NCBI GenBank assembly: GCA_944474755.1
Contig: OX104114.1
Span: 46,565,070-46,629,069, forward strand
DNA: 64,000 nucleotides
DNA from: Limnoperna fortunei
Taxonomy: Eukaryota; Mollusca; Bivalvia; Mytilida; Modiolidae
Reading direction: 5' to 3'
Translations under genes and position numbers: made by a program
Part shown: in pieces, positions 46,200-60,900 of the stretch
Layout: the number at the start of each line of letters is the position of its first letter
Numbering within the stretch: the first letter of the stretch is position 1
The notes under the pieces: model-generated
Database searches by the model: none
Seen by the model: only the letters and a program-made list of their open reading frames with translations
Told to the model about the DNA's origin: nothing

Positions 46200-47924
46200 G
46201 TCTTCCAACAAACTGTAAACCATTCACTACTTATTAAGGCACTTGCTGTGCAACCTGGCTATTTCAGAATTGCTTTTTTTCGCTTCGTACTTGGTGTTTT
46301 AGATAATTCTTTGTTATTGTTTATTATTTGTTTAATTTTTATTATTTGTTAAAAATATGTTGCTTGATGGTATGGAATCTGTTTCAAAATTTGGATCTTA
46401 CAATATATAAATAATTATTACTTATATTTATGTAAAACGTACACTGATATTTGACATGATTGCTGTTATCTCGTTAACAGTCTCATGTTCTCACTCCTGA
46501 TCATTCCAACAGAGATTTCAGAGTAGTTTTGGATGCATGACAACATCCTTTATTGTTTACGAAACCACATTTCTCAATATTGAATTAGGCAGAAATGTTT
46601 TTTTGCTTTTTGAAGAGTTGCACACAAATCACAATTAGACAATTGTCCGGCATAAGGCCCGCATTTATGAACTGTTTAATCGGAAGGTTGAAAGCAAAGA
46701 GTTGAGTTTTAAATGATATACATACTTGCTAACTGTTCTGGATAAGGCAGAATTGTTCCGCTGTTCTGTGTTCTGGATTTTAGTCCGATTGTTCCGCTTT
46801 GATTTTTCTTATTATACTTTTCGGAATGACGCTTGTAATAATTCTGAATGTAGTGTGCAGAGAAGATAGCGATTACGAAATGTTTACAAGTGGCGAAACA
46901 TATGATGAAATTGAGGTTTTCACCACCCAAAAATATAAATGGGACATGAAAACATTTTCGTCATGCATCTCAGAAGCAATTTTGGGAGTTAAAGCATCAT
47001 GGACATGATAGGCAATGTGCACCGTAAATCGACATAAGTGCAGTTGTAGTTGGTTTAAATTTAGATATTGCAATGTTAATTAAGAATGCAACAAGGTGGT
47101 GTATTATCTTTATTTAGTGTAATGATTTGCCGTTTTTCAGCTTGAAAGATGTGATCCAAAAATGGGTGTTGAGCATGTACGATCTGGTGCTGCATGTTTC
47201 GCTGGTGATATTGTTTGCTTAGCTACCCTGAAACACTCAATGTTCGATAAGTTTCTAGTACTCTAGTACTCAAATGGAGATTTCATTGTATGCATTTAAA
47301 TCGTACATAATGTGTTTCTTTCAAAGTGTATTCAAGCCCAATTATTAATGGCGATCAAACAAATCAAGCACCCAGGTCATTGACAGTTATACTTACCATG
47401 AAATTGAGTTGTTCGACATTTTAAAATCAACTACTAGAATCAATTCTGTATATAGAAAAGGTCGTAATATGCATACCTTGCTATTTGAACTGAACTGAAA
47501 ACATTAATCCACTAGCAAGCCATTGAATTTCATAAGTCATTCGTCACACCTACCTGCCTGTATGGTTGTGGATTCTAGTCTGGGTTAAGGAATCGTGGTG
47601 TGACAAAACTCAATCTTTTCCAACACTTTATTGCAATGATAAAAACCTTTTTCACTCTTTAAGGAGATCCGAAACATATATGTGTGTTAAAGTATGTTAG
47701 GTCTCGAACCTTAAAAGTGTGAAGTGGAGAGATGCAAACTCTTTATCTATTTTTCCATTATGGAGCCACAGTCGTGGAAAGAAATTTTCCTTTACATCAT
47801 TTTGCATGTTTTTCAAGCGTCAGCTCCGAAAACGGTTTTATTTCGAACACCTCAGTTTACAGAATACATTTTGTGTCTGAACTTTGAGATGTGATTTTGC
47901 GACTGAGTCTTGCTGAAAGAAAAT
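46200..47924. other. Intergenic region
   Basis: No gene supported. Short open frames (46709-46930, 46799-47008) and an isolated acceptor-like site at 47138 have no companions. Confidence 0.4.
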
Positions 47925-49670
47925 AGTAATAAACAATTAGATGTCCCCGCACACAAATTATTTGAATCAAATCGCAAACAATATATCACGTAAATGTGTG
48001 TTGGTTATGGGTTAAAAAAATGACCCAGCACCAGACAAATCGCATATGCATATGGAAACTATGTGATCATAAAGTAACAACAGCGACTTGTCAGAAGTGT
48101 AGGAATACTTAAATAAACTATTTTAAGTTGCAATTCGACATGGTTGTCTATATTAAGACCAAGATTCAAGTTAGAAGCTTAACGATAACTGTTGGAGGTA
48201 TCATTAAATTCTATACGTTTTATAGTATATTATTATATTCTGCATTGTTCTTCATGGTAAAGTATACCGGTATGTATATAGTGAACGATGTCTGATTACA
48301 CCACACATTCCGCTTTCCTTTATAGCTTTTCATGGGCGTCTTAATTGACAAATAAACATATTCTATTCTATTCTATTATTAACACCGTTCATAATAACAA
48401 AGCCATTTCTAATTATACAGATTTTTAAAAAGACTGATAAAGAATTAAACACAAGGGAATTATCATCAGTTACTCCTTTGCAAACAAACTACTGTCGTTA
48501 CTGATAGCTTGTTGAGCAATTAACTTGGGGGGGGGGGAAGGGATCGGATTTTAAAAATCTGCAGATGTGAAGGTTGTCTAACTTGTAAATGACGTCAGTG
48601 TTTAATCCATTCCTATACAATGGAAATTGTGAAATCCCATTCATTTAATGTTGATTATGACTTTTTCAAATACAAGTGTAATATTAACCTGCAATTAAAT
48701 TGTACCAACAATTTATGTTACATTGTGTGTGTGTGTGTGTGAATCTATTCTGCTGATGTTTACAGTAGACACGGCATATGTTTCCTTTCTACAAGACTGT
48801 AATAAACAATTAGATGTTCCCGCACACAAATTATTTGAATAAAATCGCAAACAATATATCACGTAAATGTGTGTTGGTTATGGGTTAAAAAAATGACCCA
48901 GCACCAGACAAATCGCATATGCATATGGAAACTATGTGATCATAAAGTAACAACAGCGACTTGTCAGAAGTGTAGGAATACTTAAATAACCTATTTTAAG
49001 TTGCAATTCGACATGGTTGTCTATATTAAGACCAAGATTCAAGTTAGAAGCTTAACGATAACTGTTGGAGGTATCATTAAATTCTATACGTTTTATAGTA
49101 TATTATTATATTCTGCATTGTTCTTCATGGTAAAGTATACCGGTATGTATATAGTGAACGATGTCTGATTACACCACACATTCCGCTTTCCTTTATAGCT
49201 CTTCATGGGCGTCTTAATTGACAAATAAACACATTCTATTCTATTCTACTATTAACACCGTTCATAATAACAAAGCCATTTCTAATTATACAGATTTTAA
49301 AAAAGACTGATAAAGAATTAAACACAAGGGAATTATCATCAGTTACTCCTTTGCAAACAAATTACTGTCGTTACTGATAGCTTGTTGAGCAATTAACTTG
49401 GGGGGGGAGGGATCGGATTTAAAAAATCTGCAGATTTGAAGGTTGTCTAACTTGTAAATGACGTCAGTGTTTAATCCATTCCTATACAATGGAAATTGTG
49501 AAATCCCATTCATTTAATGTTGATTATGACTTTTTCAAATACAAGTGTAATATTAACCTGCAATTAAATTGTACCAACAATTTATGTTACATTGTGTGTG
49601 TGTGTGTTTGTGAATCTATTCTGCTGATGTTTACAGTAGACACGGCATATGTTTCCTTTCTACAAGACTG
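47925..49670. repeat. Recent 873-bp tandem duplication
   Basis: 47925-48797 and 48798-49670 are direct copies with few differences (for example TGTCCCCGC versus TGTTCCCGC, the length of the G run near 48530/49402, GT-tract length). Each includes a (TATTC)n stretch and a (GT)n tract. No coding content. Confidence 0.92.
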
Positions 49671-50260
49671 CTACCAAATTTAAGTACAAATTCATTCAGA
49701 CCAAACAGAAAGCTAGACGAGCAAGAAGAACCCATCCAAAGTAGTGGAGAACCCCCATACTCCGAGCGACTAAGCATGCAGTTCCTGCTTCTCACTTTAA
49801 ATTCGAATACAGCAAATATGAGTACACCATTACCGTACGTCCACATTTGTAGTATCAACATTACACCTCATAAGTTTGTGTGACCTAAGTGTAAATGGTG
49901 TGTGGTGTGATATTATAGATATAAAGTCTGGCTAATGTTATGTAAACAACCACCATTATCTTATGCAAACAACTGATGCACATTTTGACACAGAAATCGC
50001 TGATTGCATTGATCGTTTTGATTGTAATTGACAGAAGAGCACCTGGTGGGGCTGGGGCAGAATTGTATTCATCTTTAAAAAAGAAAACAAATGAAATAAA
50101 AATATATAAATATAAATAAGTAACAGGATACTTGATTATAACCAGCTGACAATAATTCACATGTGTTATACCATTTTTTCATTGGGTCGGTTATCCTCCT
50201 GACAATAAACGATGAGAATATGGCTGCTGAACTCATCATTTATTGTCAGTTTATAATATA
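49671..50260. other. Intergenic region
   Basis: Nothing recognised. Confidence 0.35.
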
Positions 50261-50261
50261 A

Positions 50262-50520
50262 GGGGCCTTGGTGGCGAAGTGATTAATCATTGCAAGCTAT
50301 CTATTATTGATAATGTGCCTGTTAACACTGCGATACTGTTTCGAGACTTGGTCCGGCTGGGTGTGCTCGGCTCCAATCGAACTCAGTTTTTCTGTCAAAG
50401 ATCGGGGTTTTTACAAGGAATCCGGCTTCTTATTTTGTAAAAACTTGCTGCCATGATATAACTGAAAAATTGATGAAAGTGGCGATTAACTGTTGCAAAT
50501 TAAACTGAGTTGTATTGGCA
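50262..50520 (+). mobile_element. tRNA-SINE, plus-strand copy
   Basis: Begins GGGGCCTTGGTGGCGAAGTG (A-box region with one change), then a B-box remnant near 50345, GGTCCGGCTGGGTGTGCTCG, CCGGCTTCTTATTTTGTAAA and the body end GCTGCCATGATATAACTGAA. Confidence 0.7.
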
Positions 50521-50671
50521 ATGCTTGACAGTTAGTGAGTGTATAGTCCCAACTTAAAAAAAAGTTATGCTTCATTGCTAAGATGTAACAACTACAAATC
50601 TTATTATATAAATCGAAAATGTATCGGCTTTTTTTTACTCTATAGATTGTGAGTAAGGTATTTTAACATTT

Positions 50672-50775
50672 GGTTTGAATGAAACCCACTTTCAGCAATA
50701 TGGCGTCCTTTTTATACTGGGGAAGAATCGAAAGTACGATCAAAACCCTCAAAATTCTGCAGAAAATTATGTTCG
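50672..50775 (-). mobile_element. tRNA-SINE body fragment
   Basis: CCCACTTTCAGCAATATGGC and TTTTTATACTGGGGAAGAAT match the SINE body in minus orientation. The head is absent. Confidence 0.5.
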
Positions 50776-51995
50776 GTGTTGTACGGGGTTTTACATGCTA
50801 CACAATATTTACAAGTAGATAACAATCCTAGACATCCGATGGCATGTTATGACGACGCAAATATTTGGTGTAGATAACATGTAAATATTACTACACAAGG
50901 GAAGATTATGAGTCATAGAATAAAACTAAAATTGGATTTAAGGTTCACGGTAAGTCATGGACATTTTGTGTATTATTTTGTAACTTTATGTTCTAATATT
51001 ATAACAATGAAATTTCATGAGTGATTACAAAATTGATCAAAGAAAATAAAATACAAAAAAACACCGTAGAGTTTATTTGTCTTATTTAATTGCAAAATAC
51101 TTTGTATCCGGTTCCGGTTCAAGCTTTAAACAGCTTAATTTTTTTTCTATGATTATTTAATACATGAATACTTTAAACCAGTCGGAATGTTTCCACAACA
51201 AATGTTAAATACTTTGATATAGCTTTATGCAGTAGAAGGTTTTTGTCACGTTCGATATTTTTGTCATACAGACCCAGATAAAACTTTGCAACATGGAAAC
51301 TAAAATATGTTAGATAAACTTTTACTTTTGTTACGAATTACAACACGGTTTAGACAAAACATGAAAAACAATATAAATATGCGCACAGAATATATACAAC
51401 AGATATCTTTAGCACTATTGAACTATTGAATATAAAGCGCTCTAATGTGATTTTAATACACCCCTATGAAAAAAAAACCACAATTTAAGACTTTCTTCAA
51501 TAAAGATCATAAATATTTTTTAATTTATTATATGGACAAACATCCTTTTTCCATGCTTCGTTGATATAACAGAGGCGTAACTGCTAAATGCGCTATGTTA
51601 AAGATTGGTGCAAAACTCCTGGTCGGACGTGATGTGTCTGGAGAAGGTAATTCCTCCTTGAACGATGAAGAACTTTTTCTTTTAAGTTGTTAATACTAAC
51701 CACATAGTCCCACACTATAACAAAATCCACCCAGTATCATTCGAAAGCGTAAGTAAATCGATTTTTACAAGCCCCTGTGATACTGACTGGTTATAATACC
51801 AGAGTTTTCAACCTTACCACTCACATAATACCAGCTCTAATTTATTATCTTGTTCTTGTCCAGTATATTGCTGTAGCGGTTCATTGCTTGTTATATAAAA
51901 CTGATGAACATTGACAGATCAAGCATATTTGTTATTTTTTTTCAGAATATGGCATAATTACGAACAAATAAATTACTCAATGTATAACCTGCAAG
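50776..51995 (+). promoter_or_regulatory. 5' flank of the RING-CH gene, with a probable 5' UTR exon
   Basis: A strong acceptor (polypyrimidine tract then CAG at 51943-51945) sits 50 bp before the ATG, so coding exon 1 probably begins at 51946 and a non-coding exon lies upstream. No promoter element could be placed. The rest is AT-rich without other features. Confidence 0.4.
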
Positions 51996-54900
51996 ATGAC
52001 ATCCTCTACTTTAAAAATGGTTGTTTCTACATATGCTAAATATGCTTTCGGATTTACGGATATGATGCTTGGGGATTCGTGTTCTGAGTCGAACTGTTCA
52101 AGAAACGGATTCTGTCAGGATGGACAGTGTGTTTGTTTGGTAAGTCGTTAGAATCGTATAGCCTTTTATGATTGTTTTATATGTGCCAACTGAAGATTGA
52201 AATTAATATTGTATTCATTTTGAAATGTTTAAATATTTAAGATTGCATAAATTCCTGTATAATTGTCGAAATCGATAATTCATGTTTTGTTTATGATTTC
52301 ACTTTGGGCTGTATGTAACACGTTTAAATCACTTAATACCCAAATTCAGAACAGCACAGTTATACTCAGAAAAATTAAATGCATGTCACGGAAACAGGCA
52401 GGGTCTTTATTGGTTAGTAGTAGCACGTAATTTTTATATCATAAGTACTTTGGTTGGCTTTTTTCTAAATGTCTTAATGTTGAGCATACAAATGTTTATA
52501 AGAAACATCAATAAATTAGATACTATTTTTTTAACGAACCAGTACCTTACTATGGTTTTTTCTGTAGATCCAGTATACAGGTGGGACGTGTCAGGATAGA
52601 AATATTGGATATTTTATTGCGTTTGGCAGCATATTTCTGTTTCTCTGCTTTGTCGCATTAATACAGTTGGTAAGTATAATATTTACGATAATTAAAATAC
52701 AAGAAAGATAAAAATTTACAAGATAGCGAGCGTCTAAGGAACCATTAGTGCATTAAGAACTGTCAACAACGAATCAACAGAAAGACAACAGCAAACTGGA
52801 AGCAAACAACTGTTTCTAAATTTAGAGAACTATCCCACTTTTTCGAGAAGAAAACCCTAATTTTAGTGTTAAAAAGGTGACATATAACTGTGGCATAAAT
52901 GATATTTTAAAATTTATTTCTGTATTTACTGACAATACAGATAAGTTGCATTGACATCATCACCAATTTCATACCAAAAAAAAACATTCACAATTTGCTT
53001 ATTTATTCGTTAAAAAGTTCCTCGTCGATTTTTTAAATTAAAAATGCACAAGTTTCTTCTTTGATTCTTTGTTTTAATTTACAGATATTATGTGTGATCA
53101 ATGACTATCAAAAGCAGAAAACGAAATCATTTAAAACAGCATGTAAAATGACTGGACAGAAACTTCTGTATATATTAACTATTTTTGCCACTGCCATCAG
53201 GGGAGTCTACTTCTTTACAAAGGTATGCAAATATTCTGTTCTAATTTCCTTGTCTTTAAGATGGATATTCGTAATAAAAAACTAGGCAGACAAAAAGAAA
53301 ACCGTGGTCTGAACAAAAGCAGACATCAATAAAAAAATGGCAAAACATAAATAATTGGGATATTGACTTGTCTTCGAAGATAAACAGACATTCTCTTAGT
53401 GGAATCGATAACAAAACAGTAGTTAATATTGAGTCATTTTTTAATCACATCCAATATCGACCATTACTGACGGATTGCCGAACAAGTTAAATACTTTTTA
53501 AAAGCGGTTTCTTATTCAGGTATGAATAAATTTTAACTGTAGAAGGCAGACACATCATCTCATGTTTTATAAGATTTCGATAGATTTTCTGCTACTGTAG
53601 TGTCCGGCTACATGCTCTCCTTGTGTACTGGTATTGAGAATGGTTATGACATCACATGGTCGGCAAACATAATACGCTATTTGTAATATTTGCATACAAA
53701 TAAACTAATATAGATTATCCCAATACCTTTTTAATCTGACAGTTTTTGTTTTAGTGGCATATACCAGATCTGGCATCGATACATTTATGGAGTGCCTACT
53801 ACCCGATACTACTCTCTGGTTCCTCTTTAGTTGTATGTTTTTGGGCAGAGGTATGTGCGTAAGAGAAAAAAATGTAGTTCATTTAAAGGGGAAAAATATA
53901 GTTTCTAAAGTGACATAATTACCTTATACTTCGTTTAAGAAAGGGTCAACCGACAGTCGCAAGTTTAAATACGATGTTTGTGTATGTTTATTTTTGAATA
54001 TTATAATGTAACATATATGACGAAAGACGTGAAATTTCTGTAACCAGTGATCGGGATTTTCTAGATAACGTCCATACGTTCATCACACTAATTGCGTTTC
54101 ATCGGATTGGCTTTATATTTTAATCGAAATCCACTATAAGGGGTTTATATACTTATTGTAGACTGGTATATAGTTTACATGTAAATGTCACATTCTTAAT
54201 TTATTGCAGGCTTTTCATTTAGGTGACATCGAGTGTGACAAGCCACGATTTCTGGGTAAATCCGTAATTGGATTTGTAGTGTTAAATATTGTCCTTCTTG
54301 CGTTATTTATAACACAGTTAGTAGCAGCAGATATCAGTGACCCAGTACTCTCTGTAAGTTTTTTAATTTTGTTATGTAACTTAAAAATAAAGAATGCAAA
54401 ACCACCAAACAAATTTTAAAAGACAAATATCATCCCTATTCTGTTTGATCGGTTTAACTATGTTTGCAAATAGTAGATACCACTATAGAGTACGTAGATT
54501 TGTAGCATATAATACTACAATATTCAAGATAATGATACCGTAAAAATATCGTTTCAAGAGTTCAACCAAACGAAATACATTATCCAACTTTGTAACAATG
54601 TAAATACTGTGTAAACTGTTTTGTCATTGAAGTGAGGTACAGATATTACACTTGACCAAACAACTAATGCTTTTACAAACCCCTGTCGCAATATAGCTGC
54701 ATGTATTATGACGTCACATTTCATGCATGGCATGTGAATCATTCCATTCAGTATGATATATTGTATATCATTTATATAGATGTATTTTTGTATTTACATT
54801 TATTTGTATATTTGTATCATCCAAGCTCTATGAATCTCTGATTGATAGAATCAAAATGTTTCAGATTTTGACAAAATACATACGTAATTTTAAATAAAAC

Positions 54901-57900
54901 ATATTATAACGTCTGAATCATCGTCTTATACCTTTGTCGCAGACACTTACTCGATATTTAAAAAGACGCGGAAATATCTAAATCTCTTTACATTGAAAAT
55001 TTCATCATTTAGACGTTACATATAGAATATAAACCAACTTGAATCGTGTTTTTCATGATGATCAACCTACATGGTATAACTAATTCATGCTCCTCTATTA
55101 TTTACTTCCACTTTTTCAGGATTATATTTATAAAATCTGCAATGGCTGCGTTGCATCGACAATGATCGTATCCGTGATATTTTTTCTAGCATATGGTGTG
55201 GAGGTATATTTCAAGGTAAAATATTTTAATTTCCCTAACTGAAATTTCATGAAATTTCAATAGAAATGGTAGAGTTTGAATCAAAAAAACAATTTAATTG
55301 GATAATAATAGTTAGTTATTAATGTATAAAAACAAACTGAGTATAACTCGCTACGAAAACGTAGGAAACGCAACAAAAGTGATCACTAAAAGTTAGTGAC
55401 TCTTTCTTTTATTTCTTTAGGTTCACGGAGCCTTCACGAAAACACAAAGCAATGTTGACCCCTGGCAGTTACATATGTCTCGGCTAGGTTTGATAACTCA
55501 TGCATGCCTACAGTTGGCTACAGCTTTGTTTTTACTATCAGACATAATCAAGGACAAATGGAAACACAGGTACATATCAATAAATAGCCTTTTTATTCGA
55601 ACTTTTCCAAAGATATGTTTTTTAGTCGATGAAAAGCGAGAACAAAATGCTTCATCATAGTATTCGAATGTTAACTAACTGATTAATTCATTTACTTTAT
55701 TAATTATTTTATTAGTGAAAACTGAATGGAATAAGCAAAAAATAAAGGAAAAACAGATAAAATTTATCAAATAGAAAATTGCAATCTGTTCCAATGTTCA
55801 ATTGTTGAAAACATCTGGGTAATGCCGAACAGAAACGGAGAACAATAATTATTATTATTTTCTTATTCGCCTGCTCAATCGAATATAAATTATGAATTAA
55901 ATACAAAATGTATAACACAAACATAGAAATAGGATAAGTTTGCCATGGTGTAGCAGCTGAAATGTACAATATATGTATTCAAACAATATGTTTCTAAGTC
56001 ATCAAGCTATTAGTACTACACCACATTCAACCTATCTACAAAAAATAATCATTTTAAAATATAGCATAGTAACAATACTGTCAGTATCATTTAAAGAATG
56101 GGTGGAAGGAATATAAAATAGTACAACGAAAGCTGCTACCCGTATGGCGAAACTTCGAATAACCTATCTAATCATGCAGTTTTCTTAAATACCATAACGC
56201 CACGAGTGCATGAAATGCACCAACGCTGAAACCCATCCACCCATATCGAACTTATACCTTTAAGTATATAGCTCACCAATAAAAGCATTCCATTCTAATT
56301 ACCACGTGTACTTTTGTTAAAACAACAATTACACGTGATCATCTTCACCTGTGTTCCAGCTACCTTTAATTAATATATTAATCAGCAACTACCGTCTATT
56401 TAATTAAAGATTTTCACGCCTTTATGCGGATAGTCAAGAATTAAATTGCTTCTGTGTAGTTTATTTATAATTTATTTATCAGGATGTATAATTTTTTTAA
56501 ATTTCCAGTTTACCTGTGCTTGACCAAAACTTCTACGACATAGGGTTTCGTGTAATTGAGTTTGGTGTTATTTTATGGTTTCCATGTGTGTTGTGGAATT
56601 GTAAAAGGTAAGGACAGTCGAGGGAAACTGTAGTACCATTCTAGTAGTATCGTGTCCTAAAATTCTAAATAAACCATAGTCTTGTTAATGTATCTTCCGT
56701 GTATCTTATGAATAACCGTTCCTGAAGTCTGCATTTTATCTCGCATAGTTACATTTTTTCTCTTTGGGGCTCTTGCTATTCCCTGACTCTCTTTTTGTTC
56801 CCTGAATCTTTTTGAGCTTCTTTCTGTTCCATGAATCTCTTTGGGCCTCTTGCTGTTCCCTGATTATGAAAGTCCTTACTCTCGTTTTAATAATATTTAT
56901 TGATTGTTCATCCTCTTAGGTATTACCCGTATGTTGGATATTTAATGATATTAAATAAGTAAAATAACTGTACGAGAAACCAACGAACGTAAAAGTTATA
57001 AGATCAAAATGGACCATTATGAAACTTACTGTGTTGTCTCAATTGCGTGGACTTACTGTCTCCTTTCTGTAAAATTGATATTCTTTACAAAACATAAATT
57101 AACCTTGATCTACAAATACTTACCAATCTCAGCCAATATTATATGTATATCAATTGACATGATAGTTGGTTACGAAAAGTATAACTTAGAGGTGTATCGC
57201 ACCATATCTATATGGGTTTTTAAAAAATAACAACTTTATTTTATTTATAATTTAATGTTTACATTATATTTACTAAAAGAATCCAGTCGTTGTTTCCAGA
57301 AAAAAGGTATTATAACCAAGGAAAGGAACTTGTTGTTAGCTGGAAAATACTTGTTCTGTTTCATGCGCATTGTTTTTTTCGTGATTGTCAATGCGTTACT
57401 TAGACCATAGTGTGTTTTTAAAACCAGATATTACAACTTACATAAAGTAGCAAGATCATAACAGGTATTCTGAAAATCCTGTTGGATACCCTGAAGTTAT
57501 TTCTTGTCTGCTTAAGGAAAAACAATGTAAAAGGTAGACGATGTATACTTTCTAGTTTTAGTTTAGAAAGTGTGTGTATGTACATACATGTATTTATACT
57601 TATATATTTAAGTTCGCATTTTGTTCTTTCGGTTATTTGTTTCACAAGAATATTTTTTGTCGTCGTTTTTCTCTCTATTTATACAAATGTCTTATTGTGC
57701 ATTTCAGTCCAGAGAGTTTGTGGGTGTTAAACCCACAGAAATTGTTCAAAACCTTACAGATAGATTGTAAACGAGACGAAGAACATACTGACCCGTCTGT
57801 TTATCCAAATTATGGAACGATGCCTCCTCCTGATGGTAAGGTGATGGTAACGGCAGTATAGGGCGACCTAACACTTCAACACTTTTTCGTAAAACCTACG

Positions 57901-60900
57901 TTACCATGAACTGCAAAGAAATATAAATACTTATGTACAAACAAAACATTTGACTTTACTTACAGTTGATTATATTACATTCTGCTATATTTAAAAGAGT
58001 GTATCCATCGTAAATCATATTTTACTCGTGCAGTATTGATATAATGTAGTACAGTTTAAACCAAGACATATCATTAACGCTTCATAAAATATGCATTATA
58101 TGAATCCTTGGGGGGTCCTTTGGCCTTTCACAATCCTTCCTCTTCACCGTGATTTTCTATTTTCTCTTACTATTGTTGCTTATGACAGGCGCTAAAGAAG
58201 ACTGTTGGATATGCTATGACCTAGATAGGACCGATGCTGGACCTTTAATACAACCTTGCCAGTGTAAAGGAGATGTTGCTTCTGTTCATCATGAATGTCT
58301 TAGAAAATGGCTTATGGAGGTAGGAAAACAATAGAACATGTATACGAGTTTATCACAACTATAATCAATGTATTAACATGGTTGTTTTAATTAAAACCGT
58401 CTATTTTAAGATCAATTGCACCATTAAACCAGAAAAGTTGTGGTAAACCAATAAAATTAGTAAACTAGGCACAAGTAGACATTTTAAAGGTATTGCCTAA
58501 CAGAAATGTACATAAAACAATCAGAACAATGTGGTTTATTCAACTTAAAAAAACTAAGTGAGCACTTGAGAATCATTGCCAACAAGATGTCTGGTCTATA
58601 TTTTGTTTTATCCAATTAGAATTGACCGTGTTTAGTGGAAGTCAACAGCATGTGCGTGTTTTGATAATCTCACAATTTTATAGTGTTTTTATGGGATGTT
58701 GCTAGTAAATCTGTGTCATCTTTCTCTGTCGACCCGACTTATTCCATTTTTATACAATGTATTTAGCCTTGTTTCAATTTTGTACCTAATTTGTTGTCAA
58801 AAGTTCATAAGTTTTGGTATATCTTTTTGGTCTTAACTTTTCTAGATCAATATACTTCTAATCCCTTTATTTTAATTGAATAAAGATTTATTTCAGTGTA
58901 CTTCTAGCGAAGATGGATATCGATGTAAAGTCTGCAAGAAACAGGTGAGTTGGTAGTTTTTTTGTTCTTATATATTTGCGTCTATCAATTTTAATTCGTT
59001 CCATTATGATCAATGTCAACAAATTCCTTAAAATGTTTCGTCTCAGTTTCTTCTAAAAGCAATGAAATAATATAAAGAAATTCATTTAAACATATATAGA
59101 GTACATGACATGGTCAGTATACGACACGTGCATGCAAAAATGCAACAAACAAAGCGAAAACCATTGAGAGGCAGGCAGAAGATACCTAAATACAGAGCAG
59201 AAAGTCGTTCAACCGTATAGAAAGACAAACGCATGTCCTACAAAAACACGGTTTCTGGAAAAACGATTGAAAGAAAATAACGCTACCCACAAACAACTTA
59301 CCTGGAAATGGGATGCTAATGAAGTTCCCACTAATATATTTCTCAATGCAGTTGTGGAAATTCTGTAAAAGTCGTTCACGAGCGAAGGAACAGAGATACA
59401 ATACTTCAGTGCAAAGCAATTATGAGCCATCTGTGAGACAGATACCTCGTAGCGATCTACTTATATGTAATAGCAATTGTAGAATTTAAAGAGGTAAAGA
59501 CTTATTAATCCCTCATTAGATATGTTCCCCGATAAAAACTTAAAACTCCAGATTGGATGCACTGAACCCTTGATATCGTAATTGTGATAAACAATTTGTT
59601 TGAATGTCCGATATATAAAAGGGAAGTTTACACCACGTGTACTTGTGCAAAACGTCTAAAACGGCAATCGTTCCTTTTGTTGATACATGTACATATAGGG
59701 TATTTTATTGGCTGTCATTTTCGTGTTTTTGTGTCGAGAATTTATTTTACTTTGAAGTCGACGTTTAATGTTAAAAACTTCCATGTTTTTTAACAGTATC
59801 ATTTGAAACAAACTTGGACTTTTATACCACGGTACATAAAGACGCGCCATTGGTTACAAGCATTCCTGTCACTAATGATTATAGTTGGTTGTCCTTTCGG
59901 AACCTACGCTTTGATTCATTCTGTATCTAACGCCACTTACATTGATGTTTTGGTGATCGGCGTGTGTATATTGGTGGAGATTGGATCCTTAAGGTAACTA
60001 ATTTGTTGAAACACTAAACAATGGGCCAACCATTCTATATTGGTTTTAATGTAATTGATGAATGTTTGCGTTTGATACGAGTTCCAGTGGATAAAAATGA
60101 TTTACAAGTAAATATAAAGCAGTTTCATTAACGCTAGGTGCGCGAGAAATTGTTTGGTACATAGAACTGGTTACCGGAATAAGCGGTTACCTATTCAACA
60201 CGTTAAACAAAGATCTCTCCCGAAAACAGCTCCAACTCATGACAGAAACACTCGATTTTACATACCAGAAAATATCATGTAGTTATTTCTTTTAAGTAAG
60301 TCTGAAAAAGGAAACTGAAGCACTATTAAATTAGTCTGGAATGTAAAGGAGCCACAAATACTGGTTCCTAGTTCCCTTAATAAAACCTCCCATTTCATGT
60401 TTATTTTCAACATTTTAAATTTGATATTGATATTTTATGCTATAGTGAAATACTCGCATTTCAAATAATAATCTTAAAAAATGTAAAAGACCGATGAAAA
60501 TGATAAATACTAGTATAAACGTGAAATGGGATGTTTTATGTTGCAGAACTAATCGATTCCTGACATTCCTAACTTGTCCTGAAGTCGAAAAAAACACTAA
60601 TTCATTTCTTAAGATTGTCTACTAATTTTGTTCATTTTGAATGTGTACAACTCCTTAGCCTTAAGATTAACTTGACCAACACCATATATATCCAGAATCT
60701 TGCATGCCAGGTCCACGTTCTCTCGAAATGTCATGCCCACTTCAGCTTCCGGGGTAAACCCACTCAAAAAATAGCACTTTCTTTTTAAATGCCATGTAGT
60801 AATGTGGCATGCAATATCCTAAACACCATTAAAAATTAAGAATAGTTACTGTCCACATATTCAGAAAACTTTTCATTTATTAAAATCCATGTGGTAGTTT

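Noticed and set aside
46799..47260. Possible small gene: 70-codon frame plus an acceptor-like site at 47138 followed by about 40 open codons
   Set aside because: No matching donor, no homology recognised and no conserved pattern.
54204..54419. 71-codon frame starting ATGCAGGC... read as an independent gene
   Set aside because: It overlaps exon 5 of the RING-CH gene in part but reads through the donor at 54354; the exon is accounted for by the spliced model.
57009..57230. 73-codon frame in an intron of the RING-CH gene
   Set aside because: No splice-site logic joins it in phase with exons 8 and 9, which join each other directly.
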